DNA from: a virus
Strand: one strand, 5' to 3'
DNA length: 55,821 bases
IMG/VR virus record: IMGVR_UViG_3300027733_001676
Location: 1 to 55,821 of that record
This document shows positions 9,253 to 18,039 of this stretch, one piece after another (the stretch's first letter is position 1; every line of letters begins with the position of its first letter). Made by a program: the position numbers and the translations under genes. The notes beneath the pieces were generated by a model, which was not told where the DNA came from, did no database searches, and saw nothing but the letters and a program-made list of their open reading frames with translations.

Positions 9253-10006
9253 GAATTGCATATTAATGGTCGCTATTGAGGATGAATTATCCAAACATTC
9301 TCATAAAACCTATTTTGAACACACCATCAATAGTTGGCAATATTATTGTAACAAGCATAATATTGACTTCTACGTAGTTAGGATCAAGAGACCAGACGTT
9401 AAGTATAGTGTTTGGCACAAAGAATTTGTATTTGATTATGTAGGAGATGATTATGAAAAAATCGGTGTTGTTGACTTTGATACAATGATCAAATGGGATG
9501 CTCCTAACATCTTTGATTTATACGACGATGAGTTTTGTGGTGTGTTAGACAATGTTTCGATTCAGTGGATTGATAAAAGTCTAAAGGCTTTTAGATCTTC
9601 ATTTGAAGAGTTGTCTGATGTTCCTATGACACTATCTCAATATATTAACGGCGGAGTATTATTTTTTCATAAATCACACAAACCATTTTTTGAAAAACTC
9701 AAGAACTTTTATTTAACCAACAAAGACAAAATGGATAACTGGAGTATTCCAGGTGTTGGTAAGGAACAATCTATCTTGAACTTGTTCTTGGTCAAAGAAG
9801 ACATCAAAAGAAAAACACTTCCATATTGTTGGAATACGGTTGGTATGGTAAAGAAGGGAATGTTATGGCACAATGATAAATTGGATGATAAAACTACCTT
9901 TTTGTTTAAGTATGGGTATATTTGGCACTTCACAGGCATTCCTATTCAAGATAGAAACAATATAATCAATGATGTTTGGAAAAATATAAATCAATTCTAC
10001 AAATGA
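9245..10006 (+). CDS. GT-A/GT8-like glycosyltransferase, copy 1
   Basis: The 253-aa GT-A-like enzyme has KIGVVDFDT with a DxD metal motif at D77/D79. YINGGVLFFHKSH, a GKEQSILN segment and a final YIWHFTGIP are features of GT8/glycogenin-like proteins. It is clearly paralogous to the next gene: both share D-x-D-T, NxFxL, YINGG, G-x-x-Q-x-x-x-N and HFxGIP in the same order. It overlaps the dehydrogenase by 8 nt. Confidence 0.7.
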   Translation: MAKNCILMVAIEDELSKHSHKTYFEHTINSWQYYCNKHNIDFYVVRIKRPDVKYSVWHKEFVFDYVGDDYEKIGVVDFDTMIKWDAPNIFDLYDDEFCGVLDNVSIQWIDKSLKAFRSSFEELSDVPMTLSQYINGGVLFFHKSHKPFFEKLKNFYLTNKDKMDNWSIPGVGKEQSILNLFLVKEDIKRKTLPYCWNTVGMVKKGMLWHNDKLDDKTTFLFKYGYIWHFTGIPIQDRNNIINDVWKNINQFYK

Positions 10007-10776
10007 AAAATATCATTTTAATACCAGCCGTTGTTTCTGCTAACAACGAAAAGAAACTTCGTAATACTCCACTGATTAACAAGATTTATGAATATAGCAT
10101 AAATAGTTGGAAGCATTTTGCTAAAAAATATGATTGTCAAGTGGTTGTATTGGATGAACCATTGATGGATACCAATGTTACTAGTTTGGCATGGCAACGT
10201 TATTATGCGTTGGACTTGTTGGAACAAAGCAATATTAAGTATAATCAAGTATTGATAGTTGATGCTGATACTATTGTACATCCAAATTGTCCTAATTTCT
10301 TTGAATTAACCAACAACAAATATACAGGTGTACACGATGGTGTTGTATATGAATGGGTCATTCGTAGTACCGAGTGTTATAGCAAATTACTATTTAACGA
10401 TTATAAATTAGATGTGTGGAAATATATCAATGGTGGATTTCAAATATTCAATGAATCTCACAAAGGTCATTTAAACTATCTAAAAGAGTTTTATCTTGAA
10501 AATCGTGAACATATTTATCAATTAGAATCTACTATCAAGCTTGGTACAGATCAAACCCCTATGAATTTCTTACTTCAAATGAACAACGTTGACGTAAATA
10601 TTCTACCATATGAATATAATATGATGGGTTTGTTCTTGACGGATGGTTTAACTGATGATTTAATTTTTACAGATTATGGATGGGTTTACCATTTTAATGG
10701 TATTCCTGATACTAGTTATGGTACAAAGGTTGAGTACTATATGAACAAAACCTATAATAAGTTATATAAACCATGA
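10003..10776 (+). CDS. GT-A/GT8-like glycosyltransferase, copy 2 (tandem paralogue)
   Basis: The ATG at 10003 gives an ATGA overlap with the previous gene; an earlier ATG at 9976 would start deep inside it. The 257-aa protein has VLIVDADT (D87/D89), YINGGFQIFNESH, GTDQTPMNF and VYHFNGIP, matching copy 1 motif by motif. The pair looks like a tandem duplication followed by divergence, perhaps to add two successive sugars. Confidence 0.7.
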   Translation: MKNIILIPAVVSANNEKKLRNTPLINKIYEYSINSWKHFAKKYDCQVVVLDEPLMDTNVTSLAWQRYYALDLLEQSNIKYNQVLIVDADTIVHPNCPNFFELTNNKYTGVHDGVVYEWVIRSTECYSKLLFNDYKLDVWKYINGGFQIFNESHKGHLNYLKEFYLENREHIYQLESTIKLGTDQTPMNFLLQMNNVDVNILPYEYNMMGLFLTDGLTDDLIFTDYGWVYHFNGIPDTSYGTKVEYYMNKTYNKLYKP

Positions 10777-11456
10777 AATATACGATTTGCACCGTTGTTA
10801 ATGACATATATTGGGATTTTTTATATTATTTTACAAAATCGGCTCTTGAAAAGTGTAACGACATGGCCGAACTAATTGTATTATATACCGGTGAAAATTT
10901 CAAAGAAGATCCGATTTTCAATAATAACCGAGTTAAAATTGTCAAATACCATGGATCTATTACTACAAAAAATATATGGGATGAGGGATGGCAAAAAAAT
11001 ATTGATCTTAAAACTCAGTTCTTACGTGACTTAGCTACTAAGAAGGACAATCCTATATTTTTAATAGACGTTGATTGTTACTTTTTACATGAGTTTATTG
11101 ATGTCATAGATATGACCAAAGATATAGCTGTTACAAAACGTATACATACGTCGCCATATATAGCATCGTTCGTTGGTTTAATTAAACCAAAGGCTTGTTT
11201 AGAATTCATTGATGTTTGGAGGCACAACATGAGTAAGATACCAACTGTACCAAGAGAATCTACGGCTTTGGTTCGTACAATTCCATCAATGAAAGATAAA
11301 GTTTTAATACAAGAAATCCCAGAAACAACAATCAATTGTATTAATTTTCAGTCAACTCCAACTGAAGCAAGAATTTTACATTTTAAATCACATAAAATTG
11401 GAGATGCTATAGAATTAGTAAAGAAAAGACTCGAAAATCTAAAATCTATTGTATAA
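10773..11456 (+). CDS. GT-A-like glycosyltransferase
   Basis: The 227-aa protein has a short GT-A layout. Its N-terminal strand is YTICTVVNDIYWDF, a DxD-like motif FLIDVDCYF lies at D99/D101, and RILHFKSHK sits near the C-terminus where GT8/GT34-type enzymes keep a metal-binding His. It overlaps both neighbours (4 nt and 1 nt). It is more distant from the two preceding paralogues but probably the same superfamily. Confidence 0.55.
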   Translation: MKYTICTVVNDIYWDFLYYFTKSALEKCNDMAELIVLYTGENFKEDPIFNNNRVKIVKYHGSITTKNIWDEGWQKNIDLKTQFLRDLATKKDNPIFLIDVDCYFLHEFIDVIDMTKDIAVTKRIHTSPYIASFVGLIKPKACLEFIDVWRHNMSKIPTVPRESTALVRTIPSMKDKVLIQEIPETTINCINFQSTPTEARILHFKSHKIGDAIELVKKRLENLKSIV

Positions 11457-12775
11457 TGTGTAGTTTTTATTTTAGTAATCAATATCTAGGTAATCTTGAA
11501 GAACTCAATAAATTCTTGAAACCAAGAGGTCCAGACTATACTAATTTGGTAGAAGTTGATGGTTATACATTGGTTCATAATCTATTGAGTTTGACGGGTG
11601 ATTTTACTATTCAACCACTAAGTAAGAACAACATACATGTGTTGTTTAATGGAGAAATTTATAACTTCAAAGACTTTGATTCAAACGCAAAGTGTGATAG
11701 TGAAGTTATCATAGATCTGTATCAGAAGTATGGCCCAGAGTTTACCAGTAAATTAGATGGTGAATATGCTATTTTGATCTTGGATTTAAATACCAAACGA
11801 ATCATTTTCTCAGCGGATACCTTTAGAACCAAACCATTATTTTATAGTATTGAAGACAAAGCTATATCTGTTTCTACATATACTACCCCTATCTTGTTAT
11901 CAAATTTTAAGAAGGCAAATAAGGTAGAAGCCAATACAACTTATATTTATGATATTAAATCTGGTCAATTAACTACCAGAACAATTACTAACTTCAATCT
12001 TGACCAATACAAAAATAATGTAGATGATTGGATCTCAAAGTTTGATAGAGCTATTGAAAAAAGAACCAAGTTTTCTGCCGATAAGAAGTTCTTTATAGGA
12101 CTTAGTAGTGGATATGATAGTGGAATTATAAGTTGTGCGTTGAATAAAACTAGTATTGACTACAAAGCATATAGCGTTGCTGCATCTGAAAATATTGATA
12201 TAATCAAACAAAGATTTAATATTATCAAGAATAAAGAGTTGATTAATCTTAAAAAGTCTGAATTTGATTATCAGTCTGCAAATTTGTTTGGTATTAAATG
12301 TGAAGATTTTACCAGTCAGGATTTGGGTATTAATATAAGATCAGATAAAGCGTGTTATGGACTTGCTCATATTTGTACATTAGCTCAACGAGATAGTAGA
12401 AAAATATACATATCTGGTCAAGGTGCCGATGAGATCATTTCCGACTATGGTATGAACGGCAATAAAATCTATGGTCATAGTACATTCGGTGGTGTGTTTC
12501 CATCTGATCTAAGATCCATCTTTCCGTGGAAAAATTTCTTCAAAGGTACTCAAGAACTTTATATATCTAAAGAAGAATATGTTGCGGGATCGTTTGGTAT
12601 AGAATCAAGATATCCATTCTTGGATTTGGACTTGGTTCAGGAGTATTTAAACTTATCCACCGATGTAAAAAATAAAAAGTATAAGCATGTAATCCACGAA
12701 TATTTATTGAGAAATAACTTCCCATTTGAACAAAACAAAAAAATTGGGTTTCAAGCAAATAAAAATTTACAATAG
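11456..12775 (+). CDS. Asparagine synthase (glutamine-hydrolysing)-like amidotransferase
   Basis: The N-terminal class II glutaminase domain begins Met-Cys, so C2 would be the nucleophile after Met removal; FNGEIYN (64-70) and DGEYA (101-105) complete its active site. The C-terminal synthetase domain has a PP-loop variant GLSSGYDSG (215-223) in place of SGGxDS, then YISGQGADEI. At 439 aa it is shorter than AsnB (550 or more). Family members in O-antigen clusters amidate uronic acids. With a UDP-sugar dehydrogenase three genes upstream, I infer uronamide formation; free asparagine synthesis is the alternative. Coupled to the upstream stop by a 1-nt overlap. Confidence 0.8.
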   Translation: MCSFYFSNQYLGNLEELNKFLKPRGPDYTNLVEVDGYTLVHNLLSLTGDFTIQPLSKNNIHVLFNGEIYNFKDFDSNAKCDSEVIIDLYQKYGPEFTSKLDGEYAILILDLNTKRIIFSADTFRTKPLFYSIEDKAISVSTYTTPILLSNFKKANKVEANTTYIYDIKSGQLTTRTITNFNLDQYKNNVDDWISKFDRAIEKRTKFSADKKFFIGLSSGYDSGIISCALNKTSIDYKAYSVAASENIDIIKQRFNIIKNKELINLKKSEFDYQSANLFGIKCEDFTSQDLGINIRSDKACYGLAHICTLAQRDSRKIYISGQGADEIISDYGMNGNKIYGHSTFGGVFPSDLRSIFPWKNFFKGTQELYISKEEYVAGSFGIESRYPFLDLDLVQEYLNLSTDVKNKKYKHVIHEYLLRNNFPFEQNKKIGFQANKNLQ

Positions 12776-12777
12776 TT

Positions 12778-13608
12778 ATGTTATTATATAATAATACAAT
12801 AATCGATATTTTAGATGGCGGTCTAGGTAACAAATTCAATGGCTTGTTTCAGGGAATCTATCTACATAAAAAATTAAATAAGAATCTAGTAATTAATAAT
12901 GTAAGAAATCATTCAAGCGATTTTAATCTAAAATTATTATTTGACTTTGATTATGAATATATCGAAAATACTATAACCGAGTTGGATAATAAACTAGATC
13001 TTGGTATTCCAATTTATTTGCATAAAAATCATTTAAACTATAAAAGACGAGTTATAGTAAATAATAATAATTATGTAGACACAACATTTGTATTTTTAAC
13101 AGATAGTCTCGGTGTGTCGGGTGATATTTTGAAAGAATGTTATAAGAGTATAAAAATAACACAATCTATACTGGATCAGGTTTCTAACTTTGTTAACCAA
13201 TATAATATTTCAAAAGAAACTCTAAGTTTACACATACGTGGATCTGATAGTCCTGGTAGAGATGAAAATATAAGAACATCGCTTGATTTTATATCAAAAA
13301 ATAAGGATAAACGATTTTTTATTTGCACCGATGAAAAAACAATCGAAGATCAGTTGAGAGGCAATCCTAATTTAATATTTTACAACAAAACTAGTTATAC
13401 AGAAAAGTATGACAAATCGGCCGGTTGGAATGGTGCTATAGTTGATAATGATAATAGAAAATGGAACTATAATGCAGCACGTAACGAACAATCTATAGTA
13501 GAAGCGTTTATTGAGATGTTAATATTATCAAAAACTACATGTTGTAGTAATAATCGTAGTACATTTTTAGCTTGGTCTAAAAGATTTGGAGAAAGTGGAT
13601 TAATATGA
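12778..13608 (+). CDS. Fucosyltransferase-like/NodZ-like GT-B glycosyltransferase
   Basis: This 276-aa protein has a clear DGGLGNKFNGLFQ near residues 13-25 (the GGxGNQ motif). LSLHIRGSD with H152/R154 is the GDP-sugar site. A C-terminal SNNRSTFLAWSKRFG resembles the S-x-F-S/W-x-A motif. This is the alpha-1,2/1,6-fucosyltransferase superfamily. It lies 2 nt after the amidotransferase stop and ends with an ATGA overlap. It is divergent from the 4114 protein apart from these motifs. Confidence 0.65.
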   Translation: MLLYNNTIIDILDGGLGNKFNGLFQGIYLHKKLNKNLVINNVRNHSSDFNLKLLFDFDYEYIENTITELDNKLDLGIPIYLHKNHLNYKRRVIVNNNNYVDTTFVFLTDSLGVSGDILKECYKSIKITQSILDQVSNFVNQYNISKETLSLHIRGSDSPGRDENIRTSLDFISKNKDKRFFICTDEKTIEDQLRGNPNLIFYNKTSYTEKYDKSAGWNGAIVDNDNRKWNYNAARNEQSIVEAFIEMLILSKTTCCSNNRSTFLAWSKRFGESGLI

Positions 13609-14192
13609 ATATAGAAGAATCAAGAAAACTAGAGCGAGATAAGTATGAATCTATCTACGTAGATAAAGATCAACACTATAGAAAAAGAAATGATTCCAGA
13701 GGATATGGTCGAGGACATTTTGGAAAAAACATAATCCCACACATTTTGAGCTTAAAACCCACATCAGTTTTAGACATAGGATGTGGGTTTGGATACTTCT
13801 GTAATGATGTACAAAAGTCAGGTATTGAAAAAGTATATGGCATGGACATTGCTTCTGTAAAAACCGGCAATGTTATCAATAATCCAAACATCCAATTTAT
13901 AGATGGTGAATCACATCATATTCCTTTTGAAGATAACTCTATTGATATAATAACATCATTTGATTGTTTAGAACACTGTTTGGAAAACGATATAGATGTA
14001 ATTTTTGCAGAAATGAACCGAGTTGTTAAAAATAGATGTGTGTTTTCTATTGCATATAGACAATCAGGTGAAGATACAAAGGGGGTAATACTTCATATGA
14101 CAGTTAAACCAGAAAGTTGGTGGATTGAGAAATTAAATAAACTATTCACCGTAGAGAAATCGGGTAGTTATCTGATATGTATTAAACGATGA
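13605..14192 (+). CDS. SAM-dependent methyltransferase (Methyltransf_11-like)
   Basis: The 195-aa methyltransferase has motif I SVLDIGCGFGYF near residues 55-66, an acidic VYGMDIAS, IPFEDNSIDIITSFDCLEHC (motif 4) and a following EMNRVVKNRCVFSI strand. It differs in type from the FDD-containing methyltransferases elsewhere in the cassette. It is coupled at both ends by 4-nt overlaps. Confidence 0.78.
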   Translation: MNIEESRKLERDKYESIYVDKDQHYRKRNDSRGYGRGHFGKNIIPHILSLKPTSVLDIGCGFGYFCNDVQKSGIEKVYGMDIASVKTGNVINNPNIQFIDGESHHIPFEDNSIDIITSFDCLEHCLENDIDVIFAEMNRVVKNRCVFSIAYRQSGEDTKGVILHMTVKPESWWIEKLNKLFTVEKSGSYLICIKR

Positions 14193-15406
14193 AAATCAGT
14201 TTTATTTTACCCAGCAGAAATAATCTAAAATACTTGAAGTGGTGTTATGACGCAATTCGTTTAAATTTGAGTCACAAAGAACACGAAGTATGCGTTGCTG
14301 ATGATGCTAGTAGTGATGGAACTTGGGATTGGTGTCAAGAAATGATTAAATCAGACCCATGTTTCAAAGCTATTCGTAATGATGGTCCAGAACGAAAGGG
14401 AATGACTGAATTGTACAACACATTGGTTCAAGATGTAGCTACCAATGATGTTGTTATGATTTATCATGCCGACATGTACATTTCAAAGAACGCGGACTTG
14501 TTGATTGAAAAACATTTAAAACCACAGACCATTGTGTGTTTGACCCGTATAGAACCTCCTCTTCATCCCGGTGGACCAGAAAAGATCGTGCAAGACTTTG
14601 GTATGGAACCAGAAACCTTCAAACAAGAATCGTTTAATAAGTGGATGATTGACACAAAATTATCTCGTAAAGAAAAGATTACTGAAGGTGTGTTTGCTCC
14701 ATGGGCAATTTATAAAGAAGACTTTAATAAGATAGGTGGTCACGATTTACTATTTGCTCCGACTTCCAAAGAAGATAGTGATATATTCAACAGATTTTTA
14801 TTGAGTGGATATAAGTTTATTCAGTTGTGGGAAGCTTGTGTATATCACTTAACTTGCAGAGGAAGTAGATTCAATCCAACCATTACTTCAATTGGAAAAG
14901 ATAGTGAAGAGTGGCAAAATCAAAATGTCAAGAGTGCTAGAAACTTCATTCGTAAGTGGGGCCACTTTGTAAAACATAATGACACTATGAAGCCAATCGT
15001 TCCAAATAGATATGACGTTGGTTTTGTAGTCATGAATATTGATGAATATAAACTACTTCTATTAGAACCTTGGTGTGATACCATTTATTCTGATGCACCA
15101 TATGAACGTTATACGAATGCGGAACAAAAGAATACACGAATTGATATTTCCAAGAAACTAAAAAGTCTTGAGGATCAACGTACAAATGATGTGTTGATTG
15201 AGTTTGATGCTACAAAATTAACCAATCAATCTTTTGAGTTTTTCAACGTGATACAATTGATGTTGGAAGATAGTGGACAGATTGGTGTCATGGAATATGA
15301 CATTTTTAAAATCAAAGTTAATAAGTTAGTTGATTATAAAAATAATCTGATTCACACAAATAATGATTGGTATAAAAAGAAACTATTGATTAAAAATGGG
15401 TTATGA
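14189..15406 (+). CDS. Family 2 glycosyltransferase with C-terminal extension
   Basis: The N-terminal 250 residues are a GT2 domain: ISFILPSRNN, VADDASSDGTW (residues 36-46), a DxD-equivalent YHADMY (D95), and a later F-x-P-x-x-x-E-D-S-D catalytic-base segment near 192. The final 130 or so residues form an extra domain I do not recognise. It overlaps the methyltransferases on both sides by 4 nt. GT2 enzymes use UDP/GDP-sugars and often start or extend O-antigen-like chains. Confidence 0.78.
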   Translation: MKISFILPSRNNLKYLKWCYDAIRLNLSHKEHEVCVADDASSDGTWDWCQEMIKSDPCFKAIRNDGPERKGMTELYNTLVQDVATNDVVMIYHADMYISKNADLLIEKHLKPQTIVCLTRIEPPLHPGGPEKIVQDFGMEPETFKQESFNKWMIDTKLSRKEKITEGVFAPWAIYKEDFNKIGGHDLLFAPTSKEDSDIFNRFLLSGYKFIQLWEACVYHLTCRGSRFNPTITSIGKDSEEWQNQNVKSARNFIRKWGHFVKHNDTMKPIVPNRYDVGFVVMNIDEYKLLLLEPWCDTIYSDAPYERYTNAEQKNTRIDISKKLKSLEDQRTNDVLIEFDATKLTNQSFEFFNVIQLMLEDSGQIGVMEYDIFKIKVNKLVDYKNNLIHTNNDWYKKKLLIKNGL

Positions 15407-16053
15407 TTGGGTCAGATTTTAAAAATAGTTGGTTGGGTTGGAATAATCTTCCTGAAATAAGAGAAGGTAGGTGTACCGATGGCTGTCTAGAGTATATGTA
15501 CAATATACTTAAAATTGCTTGTCCAAAAAGTATATTAGAAATCGGTTTTAATGGAGGACACTCAGCTTGTTGTTTTTTAAATGCCAGTCCATCCGCAAAA
15601 ATGTATACATTCGATATATGTAGATGGGGAATAGAAGAAAAAGCATTGTCTGTTTTAAAAGAACATTTTGATATAAATTTAATAAAAGGCGATTCTATAT
15701 ACAAGGTTCCAGAATTTTTGGAAAAGAACAATTTATTATTTGACTTAATTTTTATAGATGGTTGTCATGATTATGATATTGCTTTATTAGACATTAAGAA
15801 CACCATGAATTTTTTAAATAATGATGGTATTTTAATCGTTGATGATCTACATATGGGCGGAGTTTATTCCGCAGTAACCGATTCCGGGATAGATAATATC
15901 TATAATTCTAATGTTGTGGAAATAAAAACTAACAAAACAAATACTTCTACAAAGAAATCTCAATTGTATTGTAGACCCGAATTATTAAACATAAAAAAAA
16001 ATTTAGAAACTATTGTGAGACCATTTGTAATATTTAAAAAAGGAAAACTATGA
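15403..16053 (+). CDS. Class I SAM-dependent methyltransferase (Methyltransf_24-like)
   Basis: This is a 216-aa protein. Motif I is SILEIGFNGGHSACC near residues 44-58. FDLIFIDGCHDYDIALLD and GILIVDDLHMGG parallel the enzyme at 3446 (D-G-C-H-x-x-D-x-x and x-DD). It overlaps neighbours by 4 nt on each side. A sugar O-methyltransferase is the likely role. Confidence 0.72.
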   Translation: MIGSDFKNSWLGWNNLPEIREGRCTDGCLEYMYNILKIACPKSILEIGFNGGHSACCFLNASPSAKMYTFDICRWGIEEKALSVLKEHFDINLIKGDSIYKVPEFLEKNNLLFDLIFIDGCHDYDIALLDIKNTMNFLNNDGILIVDDLHMGGVYSAVTDSGIDNIYNSNVVEIKTNKTNTSTKKSQLYCRPELLNIKKNLETIVRPFVIFKKGKL

Positions 16054-16427
16054 ACTTAGCAGATTTTAATATTCCCTTAATTTTCTGGATATCATTTATG
16101 ATGGTAGTGTGGTTTGAAAGTGATATTATTCAAACCATTGCAACTCTAACCAATACAAGAAACTTACTAAAGATAAATGAGTTTCATAAATACAAAATGG
16201 AAGTTGATGTGATGTCAAGTTATTCAGATTTTCTATATAGTATGTACCCAAGCTACTTTACCAAGTTAATATCTTGTCCAATTTGTTTATGTTTTTGGTC
16301 AACACTAATAACATCCAATCTTTTAGTATATGGTGTTGGTTATAATCAAATCTATGGTTTGTTGATATTTTCTATTAATTATATATCTAGTTTAACTATT
16401 TATTTAATTATTAAGAAGTTGTTATGA
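16050..16427 (+). CDS. Small membrane protein with CxxCxC motif
   Basis: The 125-aa protein has two or three hydrophobic segments, around residues 8-22, 77-95 and 101-122. Between them is a charged loop ending in SCPICLCFW (C76, C79, C81). The arrangement C-P-x-C-x-x-F/W next to a membrane helix resembles DUF1360-type membrane proteins, but I cannot assign a function. It is coupled by 4-nt overlaps to a methyltransferase and to the next small gene, so it belongs to the glycan operon and may anchor or export the product. Confidence 0.55.
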   Translation: MNLADFNIPLIFWISFMMVVWFESDIIQTIATLTNTRNLLKINEFHKYKMEVDVMSSYSDFLYSMYPSYFTKLISCPICLCFWSTLITSNLLVYGVGYNQIYGLLIFSINYISSLTIYLIIKKLL

Positions 16428-16705
16428 CCATAAGTAGCTACCAGCAATTTTTCAATTCTATCAAAGGTAAGAATCTTCCAATAGAAGGTCAATTATCCAA
16501 TTGCATTACTTTGTTAAATAATATTTGTAGTTGTAAGAAACAACAAAAGGCTAATAAATCAGAAGAATGTAATGTGTTGTACATTACATTCATCAAGACA
16601 CAATCAGATGCCTATATTAATTTATTTAGAACAATGACTATAGATGAGTTTATTGTATTTAATCATAATGCTCATCACGAAATCAAACGTATAAAATTAA
16701 GATAG
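16424..16705 (+). CDS. Hypothetical protein, last gene of glycan operon
   Basis: This is a 93-aa soluble protein with no motif I recognise; it contains CSCKKQQK near residue 35 and is mostly helical in appearance. It starts in an ATGA overlap with the membrane protein. Its final 9 nt overlap the end of the convergent dNMP kinase gene. No terminator hairpin is visible at the junction, so the two opposing transcripts probably overlap. Confidence 0.5.
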   Translation: MTISSYQQFFNSIKGKNLPIEGQLSNCITLLNNICSCKKQQKANKSEECNVLYITFIKTQSDAYINLFRTMTIDEFIVFNHNAHHEIKRIKLR

Positions 16706-17344
16706 ATTACTCAGTACGTTGATTTCATACAAAGCATCAGTTACAATTTTTACAATCGTTGGATTCTTCGTAATATCTCCGCCTTGATTTGATACATCTT
16801 CCCACTCAATTTTTAGATCTGCACGTTTTCTAACTTTTGGATCATTGACTAATTCGTGTTCGTTTGGTGCAGTCTGATAAACCTTGGTTTGTTTATTTTT
16901 GCTAAATCTCTTACCTTGAGGCATAGGAGACATTACATACTTTGTTAAGTGAATTAACTTACCAGATTGCTTCAATTGTAACCAAGCACATTCATCTTCA
17001 ATATAGTGATCATATCGTATATCAGTAACAAATGCTATATCAACTTTTGATTTACCAAGACGTTGTTCAACCTTTTGAGTCCAATATTTTCCATCACTGA
17101 TTTTACGCATTACATCACCATATGCAACCAATAGTGGTCTGATAATGTTTTTCTCTTCGGTATTTTCTGTAAAAGCATCAATACCTGTTTTTGCATGAAT
17201 CAAATCTTTAAGATCGCTTTTAAGCTCATAGGCCAAAGCAAATCTCTCTGTTTTAATACCATGTTGTTTTAATACTTCTTGTGCTACGGTTGTAAACAAA
17301 TCTTTACCACTGCGAGCAACTCCTGATATACCAATTAATTTCAT
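16697..17344 (-). CDS. Deoxynucleoside monophosphate kinase (T4 gp1-like)
   Basis: It phosphorylates dNMPs to dNDPs for phage DNA synthesis. The ATG at 17344 puts the P-loop GVARSGKD at residues 8-15; an upstream start at 17386 would overlap the gp62-like gene. RFALAYELKSDL, an YGDVMRKISDGKYW region and VTDIRYDHYIEDE match the lid and nucleotide-binding pattern of T4-type dNMP kinases (the D-x-R-Y). At 215 aa it is close to family length. It starts 1 nt after the stop of the clamp-loader gene, so the two are coupled. Confidence 0.78.
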   Translation of the reverse strand: MKLIGISGVARSGKDLFTTVAQEVLKQHGIKTERFALAYELKSDLKDLIHAKTGIDAFTENTEEKNIIRPLLVAYGDVMRKISDGKYWTQKVEQRLGKSKVDIAFVTDIRYDHYIEDECAWLQLKQSGKLIHLTKYVMSPMPQGKRFSKNKQTKVYQTAPNEHELVNDPKVRKRADLKIEWEDVSNQGGDITKNPTIVKIVTDALYEINVLSNLS

Positions 17345-17345
17345 A

Positions 17346-17822
17346 TTATTCAAATAACTTCTCTGTTTCTTTTTCAGAATAACCATGTGATTTGATCAAC
17401 TCAATCAATTTGATTAAACCTTCTTCGTAAGAAATAAATATGTTGTAATAATCTACAGCATCCTTGGTTCCTACATTAAAATATGTACAAAGACAATTAA
17501 GTATTGTCTCATTTACTGCCTTCTTGCTACTCTTGATATATGGATTAAATCCATAACTCTTTGGTAAAGTATTAATTAATAGTTTATAGAATTGTTTTTC
17601 AGGCAATACCTCAAAGTATTTTGATACATACGAAATTTCCTCAATAATTGTTTTGTCCATACTAAGTACACGTAAAATCATATACTTATTAAATGTTTTT
17701 TGGTCAGATTCACTCAACGAATTATAATAATCAGGATCTTGTGTTTGTCGGATATGTTTCACATGATCAAACAAACCTTTAACCTTTATTGTTTCTTCCG
17801 TTGTTTTCTTTTTTAATTTCAT
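17346..17822 (-). CDS. 62: Clamp-loader small subunit, T4 gp62-like
   Basis: The 158-aa protein matches T4 gp62 in layout. A KYMILRVLSMDKTII helix near residue 46 is followed by LLINTLPKSYGFNPYIKSSKK, like the T4 VPRGKRYGKWAK region. Then YFNVGTKDAVDYY (114-126) mirrors the T4 segment RYQVNTNDAINYK. gp62 with gp44 loads the sliding clamp gp45. gp44 and gp45 are not in the window. Its start overlaps the preceding membrane-protein gene by 44 nt in another frame. The call is by remembered family pattern. Confidence 0.7.
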   Translation of the reverse strand: MKLKKKTTEETIKVKGLFDHVKHIRQTQDPDYYNSLSESDQKTFNKYMILRVLSMDKTIIEEISYVSKYFEVLPEKQFYKLLINTLPKSYGFNPYIKSSKKAVNETILNCLCTYFNVGTKDAVDYYNIFISYEEGLIKLIELIKSHGYSEKETEKLFE

Positions 17823-18039
17823 TACTACTCATTCTAACCCTACGTTTTAATTCATCAAGATCTTTTACCATCTTGATTCGTTCAGCCGCAAGAATTTCCA
17901 ATATTTCAACCATATTGGTTTGCAAATCATCAAACTTTTTTACAAGTTTGTATGTGATAACAATCGATGTAATAGAAAATGTGGTTGCTACTATTAGCAG
18001 CAACCACATAATAACATCGTTAGATGTTGTTTGGTTCAT
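17779..18039 (-). CDS. Single-pass membrane protein with cytoplasmic coiled coil
   Basis: The 86-aa protein has one strongly hydrophobic helix (about residues 10-30: IMWLLLIVATTFSI) followed by a charged helical tail rich in K, D, E and R up to residue 70. The start codon overlaps the preceding stop as TAATG, which supports translation. Its 3' end runs 44 nt into the gp62-like gene, an unusually long overlap for this region. Size and layout recall small phage inner-membrane proteins such as holins or i-spanins, but nothing identifies it as one. Confidence 0.5.
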   Translation of the reverse strand: MNQTTSNDVIMWLLLIVATTFSITSIVITYKLVKKFDDLQTNMVEILEILAAERIKMVKDLDELKRRVRMSSNEIKKENNGRNNKG

